Below, piece by piece: positions 24,065 through 32,446 of a stretch of 36,732 nucleotides of DNA. How positions within the stretch are numbered: position 1 is the first letter of the stretch; each line of letters starts with the position of its first letter. The DNA lies in the NCBI GenBank assembly GCA_039182515.1, contig JBCDCE010000038.1, positions 1 through 36,732 of the forward strand, read 5' to 3'. A model generated the notes under the pieces. The model was not told the origin of the DNA and searched no databases. It worked only from the letters and a program-made list of their open reading frames with translations. The stretch comes from JBCDCE01 sp039182515 (GTDB taxonomy: Bacteria > Pseudomonadota > Alphaproteobacteria > Rhodobacterales > Rhodobacteraceae). Position numbers and translations under genes: made by a program.

Positions 24065-24302
24065 ATGAAAATTCTCCCTTTGGTTGATCCTTTATTGAGG
24101 ATGAGCCTAGACCAGGTCCGGCGAAGATATGAAGCAAAGATTAAGCCACTTACCCTTGGGTTATGCGGGCTCGTGGGCAAAGAGACGCTCACATTGCGCG
24201 AAATTTGCGCTCTGAGGAGATAAAAACGGCAGGCTCGTCGCGCTTTGGCCAGCCTGCGCTTCCGAATCCTTTTGATGTCAGCCTGTCTGACGGAGGTCGA
24301 AA

Positions 24303-25571
24303 ATGAACAAAATCCAAACACAAGCAGAATGGCATGCGCGCGCTGCAGAGGTGCTCCCAGGCGCGGGCTTTGGCAATTTCGATCCTCAAATGATCATCGC
24401 GCGCGGCGAAGGCTCGCATGTTTGGGACGAAGACGGCAAAGAATACATCGACTATCTCATCGGCTCCGGCCCCATGCTTTTGGGCCATGGGCACCCGGAA
24501 GTTATGGAAGCCGTGTTGGAACAACTTCCCAAAGGCATGACCTTTTTTGCAAATAATACCAAAGGGATAGAGCTCGCTGAAGCGATCTGCGCGGCTGTGC
24601 CCTGCTGTGAGCAAGTGCGCTTTGTGGCCTCTGGTGGTGAGGCAGATATGTATGCCATGCGCTTGGCGCGGGCCTATACGGGCAAGCCTAAAATTCTGAA
24701 ATTTGAAGGCGGCTACCATGGCATGAGTGCTGAGGCGCAGATGAGCCTCGCCCCTGGCCGCGAGGTGAATTTCCCCCAAGCTCTGCCCGACAGTGCGGGG
24801 ATCCCCGACAGCGTCGCCGCAGAGATGCTCATTGCACCGTTTAATGATCTGGATGCGGTGGCCTCGCTTCTATCCGAGCATTCCGACATCGCGGCCATCA
24901 TCGTTGAGCCCTTGCAGCGGATCATTCCCGCCAAAGAGGGGTATCTTGCTGGTCTACGCGCACTCTGTGATCAGCACGGCGTGCTTTTGATTTTCGATGA
25001 AATCGTCACGGGCTTCCGGCTCGATTACGGCGGTGCACAGGAACGTTACGGCGTTGTGCCAGACATCTGCACGCTTGGAAAAGCCATCGGCGGAGGTTTT
25101 GCTCTGGCGGCCCTCGGGGCCAGCGCTGAGATTATGCGCCATTTCGACAAATCGGTTGTCGGTGCTGAGGGCTGGTTGATGCAGCTTGGCACGCTGTCTG
25201 GCGCACCCGTTGCGGCCGCTGCAGGCCTCGCAACCCTCAATGTCCTCTCGCGCGAGGGCACCTACGATCGCCTGCGCGCCTTGGGTCAAAGCCTGATGGA
25301 TATGCAAAGCGAAGCGCTTTCTGATGCCGGCATCGCACACCAGATCGTCGGCGATCCGACGCTCTTTGATGTGATCTTCACGGATCAGCCTTGCGTCGAC
25401 TACCGCAGCACTAAACATAGCTCCCCAGAAGGGCCAGCACGCTACAATGCGGTACTGCGCCAAGAAGGCATCTTCAAAGCACCCGCCAAACTCTATCCGT
25501 CTTTGGCGCTCACCCCTGCAGACATCGAGCACACCCGCGCTGCGGTCCAAAAGGCCGTTGCAGCTCTCTAA
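24303..25571 (+). CDS. Class III pyridoxal-phosphate aminotransferase (glutamate-1-semialdehyde mutase-like)
   Basis: A 422-residue PLP enzyme. VWDEDGKEYIDYLIGSGPMLLGHGHPEV and VASGGEADMYAMRLARAYTGK (cofactor phosphate region), the aspartate in LLIFDEIVTGFR that contacts the PLP nitrogen, and the Schiff-base lysine K260 in TLGKAIGGG are all present. The sequence style is that of HemL-like proteins, but it lacks proof of being the haem-pathway enzyme; relatives act on beta-amino acids or other omega-amino compounds. GGAGG lies six bases before the ATG, and a small hairpin GTCAG-CCTGT-CTGAC (24277-24291) ends directly at that site. Being divergent from oppA, it may process an amino compound imported by that system. 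Confidence 0.88.
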   Translation: MNKIQTQAEWHARAAEVLPGAGFGNFDPQMIIARGEGSHVWDEDGKEYIDYLIGSGPMLLGHGHPEVMEAVLEQLPKGMTFFANNTKGIELAEAICAAVPCCEQVRFVASGGEADMYAMRLARAYTGKPKILKFEGGYHGMSAEAQMSLAPGREVNFPQALPDSAGIPDSVAAEMLIAPFNDLDAVASLLSEHSDIAAIIVEPLQRIIPAKEGYLAGLRALCDQHGVLLIFDEIVTGFRLDYGGAQERYGVVPDICTLGKAIGGGFALAALGASAEIMRHFDKSVVGAEGWLMQLGTLSGAPVAAAAGLATLNVLSREGTYDRLRALGQSLMDMQSEALSDAGIAHQIVGDPTLFDVIFTDQPCVDYRSTKHSSPEGPARYNAVLRQEGIFKAPAKLYPSLALTPADIEHTRAAVQKAVAAL

Positions 25572-25577
25572 AGATCG

Positions 25578-25641
25578 CCCCACCTTTTTCTTGGCAAAAT
25601 ACTCCGGGGGAGCGCGCCTCGCGCGCGGGGGCAGCGCCCCC
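25578..25641 (-). repeat. Dispersed intergenic repeat, copy 2 (fullest copy)
   Basis: On the minus strand it reads hairpin GGGGGC-GCT-GCCCCC, a second hairpin GCGCGC-GAG-GCGCGC, then CCCCCGGAGTATTTTG and CCAAGAAAAAGGTGGGG. The last 27 bases match 27735-27761 with one difference; the first part matches 11134-11160. It follows the aminotransferase stop by six bases, in inverse orientation. Confidence 0.7.
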
Positions 25642-25773
25642 GATAGAGCGTATCCTAGGCCACCGGTCAGCCCCAGATCTCACAGCTCATCACAGCGCTG
25701 CGAGGGGGGGAAGCCAAGGCTGATTTAAACCTCTATAGTCATTCCAACTGCTACTCACGGAGACCTTTGTCGC

Positions 25774-26286
25774 ATGAAGACCACCCTGACCGCCGCACTT
25801 TTTTCTTTGCTCACACTGCCAGCCTTTGCCGGGCCGCAATATGTCGATAGCACCGGCTTTGCCGTCTCAGGCTACGATGTTGTCGCCTATTTTGGCCTGC
25901 CTCAGTCAGAGGTCGGGTCCCCACAAGCTCCTGGCGTTCCCGGGAAAGCCAGCATCACAGCGGATTACAACGGCGCGACCTTTGCTTTCTCCTCAGAGGC
26001 CAACCGAGACACGTTTCTAGCGGACCCGGCCAAATATGCGCCTCAGTTTGACGGGCATTGTGCCTACGGGGTGTCTAAGGGTGGCAAAGTGCCTGCCAAC
26101 CCCAACCTATGGCGCATCGTGGATGGAAAGCTCTTTTTGAACATCACCAAAAACGTCGTTGGGTTTTGGGAAGAAGACATCCCCGGCAACATCACACTGG
26201 CCAATGGCAACTGGCCGGGCATCGAGCCTTCTGCGGCCTCTGATCGTCGGATCCCAAGCTTTGACAGCACCGCGCCGGTTAAATGA
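25774..26286 (+). CDS. Exported YHS-domain protein
   Basis: A 170-residue protein with a signal peptide (MKTTLTAALFSLLTLPAFAG, cleavage near A19) and one YHS domain: SGYDVVAYF, TFAFSSEANRDTFLADPAKYAPQFDGHCAYGVSKGG, NLWRIVDGKLFLN. YHS domains are thought to bind metal; the family is often listed as YHS domain-containing (seleno)protein because some members have selenocysteine. Here the position is an ordinary cysteine, C96 in HCAYGV. The start has GGAG ten bases upstream. The following rhodanese gene, 27 bases on, and the esterase are in the same direction and also exported or membrane-bound, so the three may form a unit. The role is unknown. Confidence 0.85.
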   Translation: MKTTLTAALFSLLTLPAFAGPQYVDSTGFAVSGYDVVAYFGLPQSEVGSPQAPGVPGKASITADYNGATFAFSSEANRDTFLADPAKYAPQFDGHCAYGVSKGGKVPANPNLWRIVDGKLFLNITKNVVGFWEEDIPGNITLANGNWPGIEPSAASDRRIPSFDSTAPVK

Positions 26287-26313
26287 TCTTGATCTGTCGC
26301 GGGTAGCTTAACG

Positions 26314-26805
26314 GTGGCCTCAAAAGTCACCCGCCGCGCTTTGATTGCAAGCGCTGGCCTCACACTTACGGGTGTGGGGCTTTATGCGTCTTGGCGTAGC
26401 TTTCTCAGAAACAACGCATTTGTTGTTCCTACGACGCTTGGTATCTGGAATTTACCTGCGGACGAAGCCAACACGCGCCGCGAAGCCGGTGAAATTTTGC
26501 TTATAGATGTGCGCCGCCCCGAGGAATGGCGCAGCACGGGCATCGCCAAAGGAGCTGTGCCTGTGGATATGCGCCGCAGTGACTTTGTTGAGACTGTGCG
26601 CGCCGTCAAAGCAGCCGCGGGTGGCAAGCCTGTTGCGCTAATCTGTGCGAGAGGTGTGAGATCCCTCCGCATGGCAGAAGTGTTGTTGAGCCAAGGTCTG
26701 TCACCACTTTTTAACATACCTGAAGGTATGCTTGGCACACGGGATGCACCTGGTTGGATTCTGCGCGGCTTGCCGCTTCAACCCTGGCCGTCCTCCGCTT
26801 CATAA
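26314..26805 (+). CDS. Membrane-anchored or exported rhodanese-domain protein
   Basis: A 163-residue protein with a twin-arginine-like start (TRRALIASAGLTLTGVGLYA, residues 6-25), so it is probably exported or anchored with the domain in the periplasm. The rhodanese domain spans about 45-155: LLIDVRRPEEWRSTGIAKGAV and the active-site loop CARGVRS with the catalytic cysteine C111. Rhodaneses carry sulfur as a cysteine persulfide. The start is GTG 26314 with only a weak ribosome site (GGGTAG), so the expression level may be low or coupled to the YHS gene 27 bases upstream. It ends 10 bases before the esterase gene. Confidence 0.85.
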   Translation: MASKVTRRALIASAGLTLTGVGLYASWRSFLRNNAFVVPTTLGIWNLPADEANTRREAGEILLIDVRRPEEWRSTGIAKGAVPVDMRRSDFVETVRAVKAAAGGKPVALICARGVRSLRMAEVLLSQGLSPLFNIPEGMLGTRDAPGWILRGLPLQPWPSSAS

Positions 26806-26815
26806 GGAGAGCTTC

Positions 26816-27706
26816 ATGCCGACCGTCTGTCATTTAAAACGTTGGTTTCCTTTGATGCAGGGTATCAGCGCATTTGTTTTGTCTTGCGCGGCTTTGAGCG
26901 CCCCCGCCCATGCCTGTTCAACCACCACGCCGTGTGAGGTTGAGGGCGGTGCGTATTTCATTGCTTTGCCAGAAGGTGCGGGAAACGGAGCGCCCCTACC
27001 AGCTGTGATGTTCATCCATGGATTTGGGGGCAGAGGCGAGGGTGTGTTTCGCAACACAGGCATGACCTCTAAAATTTTGGAGCGTGGATATGCGCTCATC
27101 GCGCCCTCTGGCCTGAAGATGGAAGGACGCTCTGGCGGCAGTTGGAGTTTTCATCCCGAGCGGTTTCAGCGCCGCGATGAGATCGCATTTCTAACCCGTA
27201 CCAAAGAGGCGGCCACCCAAGCCCATAACATTGATCCCGACCGGATCCTGTTGTCGGGGTTTTCCATTGGCGGGTCGATGACCTCCTACTTGGCCTGCCA
27301 AGCGCCAGATCGATTTTCGGCCTATGCGCCCGTGGGTGGCAGCTTTTGGCGCCCGCATCCCAAAGGCTGCGAGGGCGATGTTCGGCTTTTGCACACGCAT
27401 GGGTGGACAGACGGAACGGTGCCTTTAGAGGGCCGGCTTTTGCGCGGCACCGATGTAAATGCCGTGGGCGCCTTGGCCCAGGGCGATGTGTTTCGTGCCA
27501 TGGATATTTGGCGCGAAACCAATGATTGCATTCACCTCAAGGCCGATAAATTTGTGACTGAGGGTTTTTTCTGGCGGCGCAAATGGGAGCGGTGTTTGCC
27601 GGGCTCTGCGCTGGAATTTGCGCTTTTTCCGGGCGGGCATGTGATCCCGCAGGGCTGGGCTGACATGGCGCTGGATTGGTTTGAGGCTTTGCCGCCCAAA
27701 TCCTAA
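26816..27706 (+). CDS. Exported alpha/beta-hydrolase, polyhydroxybutyrate-depolymerase-like esterase
   Basis: A 296-residue secreted hydrolase of the LpqC/PHB-depolymerase group. The signal peptide covers about residues 1-33 (ISAFVLSCAALSAPAHA). VMFIHGFGG forms the oxyanion region, the nucleophile S150 lies in GFSIGGSM, the likely acid Asp is in THGWTDGTVP and the likely His in FPGGHVIP. These are the expected triad in order. Cysteine pairs (CSTTTPC, and CQ/CEGD/CIHL) suggest disulfides. The start ATG 26816 has AAGGAGA directly upstream; longer frames overlap the rhodanese gene. Whether it cleaves polyester, feruloyl or other esters is unknown. It converges on opgH. Confidence 0.82.
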   Translation: MPTVCHLKRWFPLMQGISAFVLSCAALSAPAHACSTTTPCEVEGGAYFIALPEGAGNGAPLPAVMFIHGFGGRGEGVFRNTGMTSKILERGYALIAPSGLKMEGRSGGSWSFHPERFQRRDEIAFLTRTKEAATQAHNIDPDRILLSGFSIGGSMTSYLACQAPDRFSAYAPVGGSFWRPHPKGCEGDVRLLHTHGWTDGTVPLEGRLLRGTDVNAVGALAQGDVFRAMDIWRETNDCIHLKADKFVTEGFFWRRKWERCLPGSALEFALFPGGHVIPQGWADMALDWFEALPPKS

Positions 27707-27734
27707 GCCATAGCGCGGATTGCCTGCGCAGATT

Positions 27735-27761
27735 GAGTATTTTTCCAAGAAAAAGGTGGGG
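27735..27761 (+). repeat. Dispersed intergenic repeat, copy 3, terminator-like
   Basis: GAGTATTTTT followed by CCAAGAAAAAGGTGGGG is identical but for one base to the minus-strand reading of 25578-25604. TTTTTC-CAA-GAAAAA is a perfect small inverted repeat. It lies between the convergent esterase and opgH genes, where a two-way terminator would be expected. The GC hairpin of the other copies is absent. Confidence 0.6.
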
Positions 27762-27771
27762 CCAGGTTTGG

Positions 27772-29676
27772 TTATTCGGCGGCCAGTGTGACGCTAGGGG
27801 CTGGGGCCAAAATTTCAGACTTCAAATCTGCGCGGGCGCGGCGTGCCCGGGTTACAACGCGCGGTTCGCGCAGGCTTTGGGGGCTGGGCAGACGCCACCA
27901 CGTAGGGCCGTCTTTCAGGGGGATCGCGCCCAATTTTGCGAGGCCTGCCGCGCCTGTGAGGCTCAGCGCAATTGGCGCAAGCCAGAACGAGATATATCCT
28001 GTTGCAATACCGGCAGCCAGTCCGGCTCCCAAGAGCGTCTCCATCCAGTGAAATTGCAGCAGAGCGCGCCAGGTACCTGAGTTTTCAGTGCTGCGTGCTT
28101 GTGCCCCCCAGCCTGGGCCGAGCCCCAAGAGCGCGCGCCCAACAGCTTGGCTTTGTTGGACCATCATGACAGGGGCAAAGAGGACCGAAAGGCCAATTTC
28201 AAGCGCAGTTGACGCGGCAAAGGGGGCGGCTCCGCCATAGGCTTTGCGGATGTCCGCACGCATCCCAAGCGCAAAAGCGCCCATGAGTTTTGGCAAAAGG
28301 AGCATGCCGTAGATCACCGCGAGAAATATCGGGCCGTGGGAAGCGGGCATATCAGGCCAAATCGGATGAAGCGGGCTTATGGGGGAAAAGTAAGATGGCT
28401 GTGGCGCGTCCCAAAGCATCGGTGCCATCCCGACCCAAGCCCAGATCACAATCAAGGCCAACCAGGCCGGCGAAAGCAGAAAGGCCACCGCACCTTGTAA
28501 CAAGTGAAAGCGGGTCACGGGGTGAAAACCGCGCGCAGCCAACAGGCGCAGGTGTTGCAGGTTGCCCTGGCACCAGCGTCTGTCGCGCAGCGCATAGTCA
28601 CGCAGCGTTTGCGGGCTTTGCTCAAAGCTGCCGCCCATGCGCGGCAAGAAGCGCACCGCCCAACCTGCGCGGCGCAACAAACCTGCTTCCACAAAGTCAT
28701 GGCTGAGGATCAGCTTGTCCTGACCCTTCGGCCCGCGCAGATAGGGCAGACGCGCAGCAGCCGCAAAGGCCCGTGTGCGAATGATGGCGTTGTGTCCCCA
28801 ATAATTGCCCTCTCGGCTCGACCAAAGCGCCAGCCCTTCGGCCAACAGCCAACCGTAGACCGCGTTGGAAAACTGGTGCATGCGCCCAAAGACCGTTTGT
28901 GCGCCGATCACAACGGGCACGCTTTGAATGAGGCCTGCTTGATCGTCGGCTGATAGCTCATGGGCCAGATGACGGATCGCAGCGCCGCTCATCAGACTAT
29001 CGGCATCCAGTACAATCATCGCCTCATGCGCGCCGCCCCAGTGCTCGATCCAATCGGTGAGATTGCCGACTTTTTTGTCGGTATTTTTGGCTCTGCGGCG
29101 GTAATAGATGTCGATCTCAACAGGGGCGCTGGCTTTGAGCGCCCAAAAGGCGCGTTCCTCAAGATTTGCAATATTGGGATCTTGCGTATCGGAGAGAACA
29201 AAGAACGTGAAACGATCCGCGCTCCGGCCTTGGGTGAGTTCTGCAAGCATGGCACTTGCATTGCCAAAGACGTCCCAGGGGACTTCGTTGTAGATGGGCA
29301 TCAAAAGCGCGACTTTTGGCTCTTTGGCCAGACCGCGGCTGGGGCTGAAGCGCGGCGTGCAAGGCGCAAAGGCACGACGCGCGAGCCCGATGAGGGCGGT
29401 GCTGACCGACAGGGCCACCCAGACAAAACTCACCCCAACGAGGACCACAATGAGGGCCTCAAAGGCGCTGATCCCACCGCTTGTAAAGCCGCGTGCGAGG
29501 GCCGTGCTCAGGACGATACTGAGCGCCAATGCAGGGCCAAAAGCCAAGCTGCGCCAAGCCGACACACGCCAAGACGGTAGGCTGAGCCCGCGTTGTGCAG
29601 GCGCTTCCTCAAAGGCTTGAGGGGCCATTGGCAAAGGTGCGCGGGCCGGCATGACTTCATAGGCGTAGCGGGTCAT
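27772..29676 (-). CDS. opgH: Glucans biosynthesis glucosyltransferase OpgH (MdoH)
   Basis: A 634-residue inner-membrane family 2 glycosyltransferase that polymerises UDP-glucose into the beta-glucan backbone of osmoregulated periplasmic glucans. Two N-terminal helices (about 38-90) precede the catalytic domain with LMPIYNEVP, the DxD-type VLDADSLM, and the RRWCQGN (Q-x-x-R-W type) acceptor motif. Five or so C-terminal helices follow. It is shorter than the about 850-residue enterobacterial OpgH, as is usual in alphaproteobacteria, lacking much of the long N-terminal region. The ATG overlaps the opgG stop by four bases (ATGA). It is the last gene of the opgC-opgG-opgH unit. Confidence 0.93.
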   Translation of the reverse strand: MTRYAYEVMPARAPLPMAPQAFEEAPAQRGLSLPSWRVSAWRSLAFGPALALSIVLSTALARGFTSGGISAFEALIVVLVGVSFVWVALSVSTALIGLARRAFAPCTPRFSPSRGLAKEPKVALLMPIYNEVPWDVFGNASAMLAELTQGRSADRFTFFVLSDTQDPNIANLEERAFWALKASAPVEIDIYYRRRAKNTDKKVGNLTDWIEHWGGAHEAMIVLDADSLMSGAAIRHLAHELSADDQAGLIQSVPVVIGAQTVFGRMHQFSNAVYGWLLAEGLALWSSREGNYWGHNAIIRTRAFAAAARLPYLRGPKGQDKLILSHDFVEAGLLRRAGWAVRFLPRMGGSFEQSPQTLRDYALRDRRWCQGNLQHLRLLAARGFHPVTRFHLLQGAVAFLLSPAWLALIVIWAWVGMAPMLWDAPQPSYFSPISPLHPIWPDMPASHGPIFLAVIYGMLLLPKLMGAFALGMRADIRKAYGGAAPFAASTALEIGLSVLFAPVMMVQQSQAVGRALLGLGPGWGAQARSTENSGTWRALLQFHWMETLLGAGLAAGIATGYISFWLAPIALSLTGAAGLAKLGAIPLKDGPTWWRLPSPQSLREPRVVTRARRARADLKSEILAPAPSVTLAAE

Positions 29677-31184
29677 GCGGTCCACCTGTAGAGCCAGGTT
29701 TCGCTCAAAGGGGTGCCGTTCACCTTGAGGTCCGCGCGGAATTCGATGAGCTGTGCCTCGCCTGGGTCGAACTTAAAGGCAAAGCGCGGCCCACCCGTTT
29801 CGGGATTGCGCTGTAAGACACCTTTGGAGACCCTGCCTGCGGAGGCGCGCACCATGGTCTCGACCTGGCTCAGATCGTCCGGCAGGTTCGGGCCTGGGGC
29901 GAAATCAATGGCGGCGATGAGGCCTGTGTCAAAGGCCGCGCCAATCGCTGTGTTGAGGACAGGCAAACCTGCGCCATGGGCTTGGTCTGCGCCCCAGGTG
30001 AGCCTGTAGCGCAGGGTGTGCCCGGTGCCTGCTTTGAGCCCTTGAGACGGGCGCCAATAGGCAACGATATTGTCGTAGATCTCTTTGTCGGTTGGAATCT
30101 CAACGAGCGTCACCGCGCCTTTGCCCCAATCTCCACGCGGTTCAACCCAGAGGCCGGGGCGGCGGTGATAGTGGGCTTCGAGGTCGTTGAAATCGCCAAA
30201 TCTGCGGGCGCGCTGCATGAGGCCAAAGCCGCGTGGATTGTCGTCGACAAAGGCGCTGATTTGTAGGTTGCGTGGGTTGGCGAGGGGGCGCCAAAGGGTT
30301 TCGCCTGCGCCATTTTCGATGAGCAGGCCGTCACTGTCGTGCACGGCAGGGCGAAAGTCGGAGAACCTGTCGCGGTTGGTTTGGTCGAAATAAAACATCG
30401 ACGTTAAGGGCGCCAGGCCGATGTGCGCCATGTCTTCGCGCGCGAATATTTGAGCCTCAACTTCCATCACCAAAGGCTGGCCTGGGGTGATCTCGAAGCG
30501 GTACGCACCGGTACAAGAGGGGCTATCGAGCAGAGCGTGCAGCCTGAAGGTGCCGCTCGTTGGGTGAGGCTTTTCGATCCAAAACTGGCGAAATTCTGGG
30601 AACTCTTCGCCTGTGGGTTCGGCTGTATTGAGCGCAAGCCCGCGTGCGGAGAGGCCGTAGATGTCGCCTTCGCCTATCGCTCGGAAATAGCTGGCGCCTT
30701 GGAAAACGGCCACTTCTTGGTGGATGCCAGGCGAGGCGTAGTCGCTGCGCAGGCGCAGGCCGGAATAGCCCAAAGTGGGGTCAATGGGCAGGCTTGGGAA
30801 TTTGTCGGTTTTGTCAAAAGCCTCGAGGTCGAAGCCGACTTGGTGCGCTTTGCCTTGGTCCACCAAATGTGTGGTGACTGGCGTTGGAAAATAGAGACCT
30901 GGAGCGAAGAAATCGACGCGCAGGGGGCTGTCTTGATTGGCCAAAAGCGCGTGGCGCACATCAAACCAAATGGAGACATACTCGTCATACGACAAATCCT
31001 GCCAGGCTTTTGGGACCTGCGGGGGGGCTTTGTAAGCCTTACCGGCCAAAGCGCGGGCCATGCGCGCAACGGTTTGATCATCAAAGGGCTGGCCTTTGGC
31101 CAAAGGCAGCGCGTCTGGCCCATCTGCAAAAGCAGGGCTTGCGGCCAAAGCCATAAGGCTTGTGAGGAACTCCCGGCGCAGCAT
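29673..31184 (-). CDS. opgG: Periplasmic glucan biosynthesis protein OpgG/OpgD (MdoG family)
   Basis: A 503-residue periplasmic protein needed for release or branching of osmoregulated periplasmic glucans. The signal (MLRREFLTSLMALAASPAFA) has a twin-arginine pattern RREFL, a feature of OpgD rather than OpgG, so either name may be right. The mature part shows the MdoG core: YDEYVSIWFDVRHALL, FQGASYFRAIGEGDIYGLSARGLAL, NPRGFGLMQRARRFGDFNDLEA and RPGLWVEPRGDWGKGAVTLVEIPT. Its ATG follows the opgC stop with no gap (TAGATG), and its own stop overlaps opgH, so the three are translationally linked. The family is certain. Confidence 0.9.
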   Translation of the reverse strand: MLRREFLTSLMALAASPAFADGPDALPLAKGQPFDDQTVARMARALAGKAYKAPPQVPKAWQDLSYDEYVSIWFDVRHALLANQDSPLRVDFFAPGLYFPTPVTTHLVDQGKAHQVGFDLEAFDKTDKFPSLPIDPTLGYSGLRLRSDYASPGIHQEVAVFQGASYFRAIGEGDIYGLSARGLALNTAEPTGEEFPEFRQFWIEKPHPTSGTFRLHALLDSPSCTGAYRFEITPGQPLVMEVEAQIFAREDMAHIGLAPLTSMFYFDQTNRDRFSDFRPAVHDSDGLLIENGAGETLWRPLANPRNLQISAFVDDNPRGFGLMQRARRFGDFNDLEAHYHRRPGLWVEPRGDWGKGAVTLVEIPTDKEIYDNIVAYWRPSQGLKAGTGHTLRYRLTWGADQAHGAGLPVLNTAIGAAFDTGLIAAIDFAPGPNLPDDLSQVETMVRASAGRVSKGVLQRNPETGGPRFAFKFDPGEAQLIEFRADLKVNGTPLSETWLYRWTA

Positions 31185-32411
31185 CTAACGCGCTTTCTTC
31201 CAAGGTTGCGATTTGATCCAAGCCGCGCCATAGGCCACGCCGATGATCAGTGCAAAGCCCAAGAGGTTGACCCAGAGCATGGACCAATGCGTGCGGCCCA
31301 CCTGATCGAAGAGAACGCCTAAAAGCCGGGCCAAAAACATCGAGCTGATGAAAACGGCCAAAGACTGTTGGCCAACTTTCATAATCACGCTGAGCAGGGC
31401 ACCCCAGGCTTGACCTAGCCAAGCCGCCCCTTGCGAAGGGACAATGCGTGCGCCTTTGGGGCCAACAAGGATCCAGGCCACGTAGGCCGTGGCCAAGAAG
31501 TGGATGTAGCGCAGCACGCCGAAGTCGGTTTTGTTGATCAAGAAGGCATAGTCTTTGCGCCAGGCCAGCAGCCAATCCACTTCGCGAAAGATCTTGAAGT
31601 AGGCAAAGGGCACGGTGATCAGGATCACAGCGACTGCCAGCCAAAACAGTAGAGCCGAGCGTGGTGGCGCGGGGATCCAGCCTGCCATGAAGGCAAAGCC
31701 CGTGAAAAAGACCAACTGCCAGCCAAGGGGGTTGAAAAACCATTCGCGCGCTGACCAAGGCTCAGCCGGAAAGTTCCAGCCCAAAATATTTGCGCTCAGC
31801 CAAATGGCAACGCTCACAGCAATCATCAAGCCCACATGCACGCGCGCCAAGCCGATCATCAGGGGCATCATTGCCAAAATGACCAGATACATCGGCAAAA
31901 TGTCGAAGTAGTTGGGCACGTAAGTGAGGGTCAAAAGCCCCAAAAGCTGCGGTTGAGGATTGTTAAAAAAGGGATAGAGGTTGAGTTGGCCCACATAGTC
32001 GCGCCCCTCAGGCAGGCTCGCGTTGAGGGCCACCATGGTGGCTGCAATGGCAATGAAGAGGCCGATATGAGCCCAGTACACTTGCCAAATCCGGTAGCTT
32101 ACCCGGGCCGTCCCCATCATCATGCCGCGCTCGCGAAAGACCCGTCCAAAGGCGATGGCAGAGGCCATGCCGGAGCAAAACACAAAGGTCTCAGTCGCGT
32201 CAGAGAAACCAAAGCGCGCCGGGATCCAAAGCGCCAGCCAATCGTTGGGGACATGGGCAATGAGAATGATGAACATCGCAATGCCGCGGAAGAAATCGAG
32301 CCTAGGATCGCGCAAGGCGGCTGTTGGCGCCGCCCGTGAAGGGGACGCCGTGGCGCTATGCGCCGCAGGCGCGGATTGGTGCGCCGGTACTGTTGGATCA
32401 GCCATCGTCAT
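31185..32411 (-). CDS. opgC: OpgC-family membrane acyltransferase
   Basis: A 408-residue integral membrane protein with about ten hydrophobic helices. After a proline/alanine-rich cytoplasmic start of 30 residues comes the family signature DPRLDFFRGIAMFIILIAHVPNDW and FGFSDATETFVFCSGM. OpgC proteins transfer succinyl groups to periplasmic glucans, giving them negative charge. ATG 32411 has GAGAGA eight bases upstream. It is the first of the three glucan genes and ends at the opgG ATG without a gap. The TPR gene upstream ends 35 bases before it on the same strand and may be read together with it. Confidence 0.9.
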   Translation of the reverse strand: MTMADPTVPAHQSAPAAHSATASPSRAAPTAALRDPRLDFFRGIAMFIILIAHVPNDWLALWIPARFGFSDATETFVFCSGMASAIAFGRVFRERGMMMGTARVSYRIWQVYWAHIGLFIAIAATMVALNASLPEGRDYVGQLNLYPFFNNPQPQLLGLLTLTYVPNYFDILPMYLVILAMMPLMIGLARVHVGLMIAVSVAIWLSANILGWNFPAEPWSAREWFFNPLGWQLVFFTGFAFMAGWIPAPPRSALLFWLAVAVILITVPFAYFKIFREVDWLLAWRKDYAFLINKTDFGVLRYIHFLATAYVAWILVGPKGARIVPSQGAAWLGQAWGALLSVIMKVGQQSLAVFISSMFLARLLGVLFDQVGRTHWSMLWVNLLGFALIIGVAYGAAWIKSQPWKKAR

Positions 32412-32446
32412 GGGCGTCTCTCATTATCCAAGATCTCTCGCGCGGA

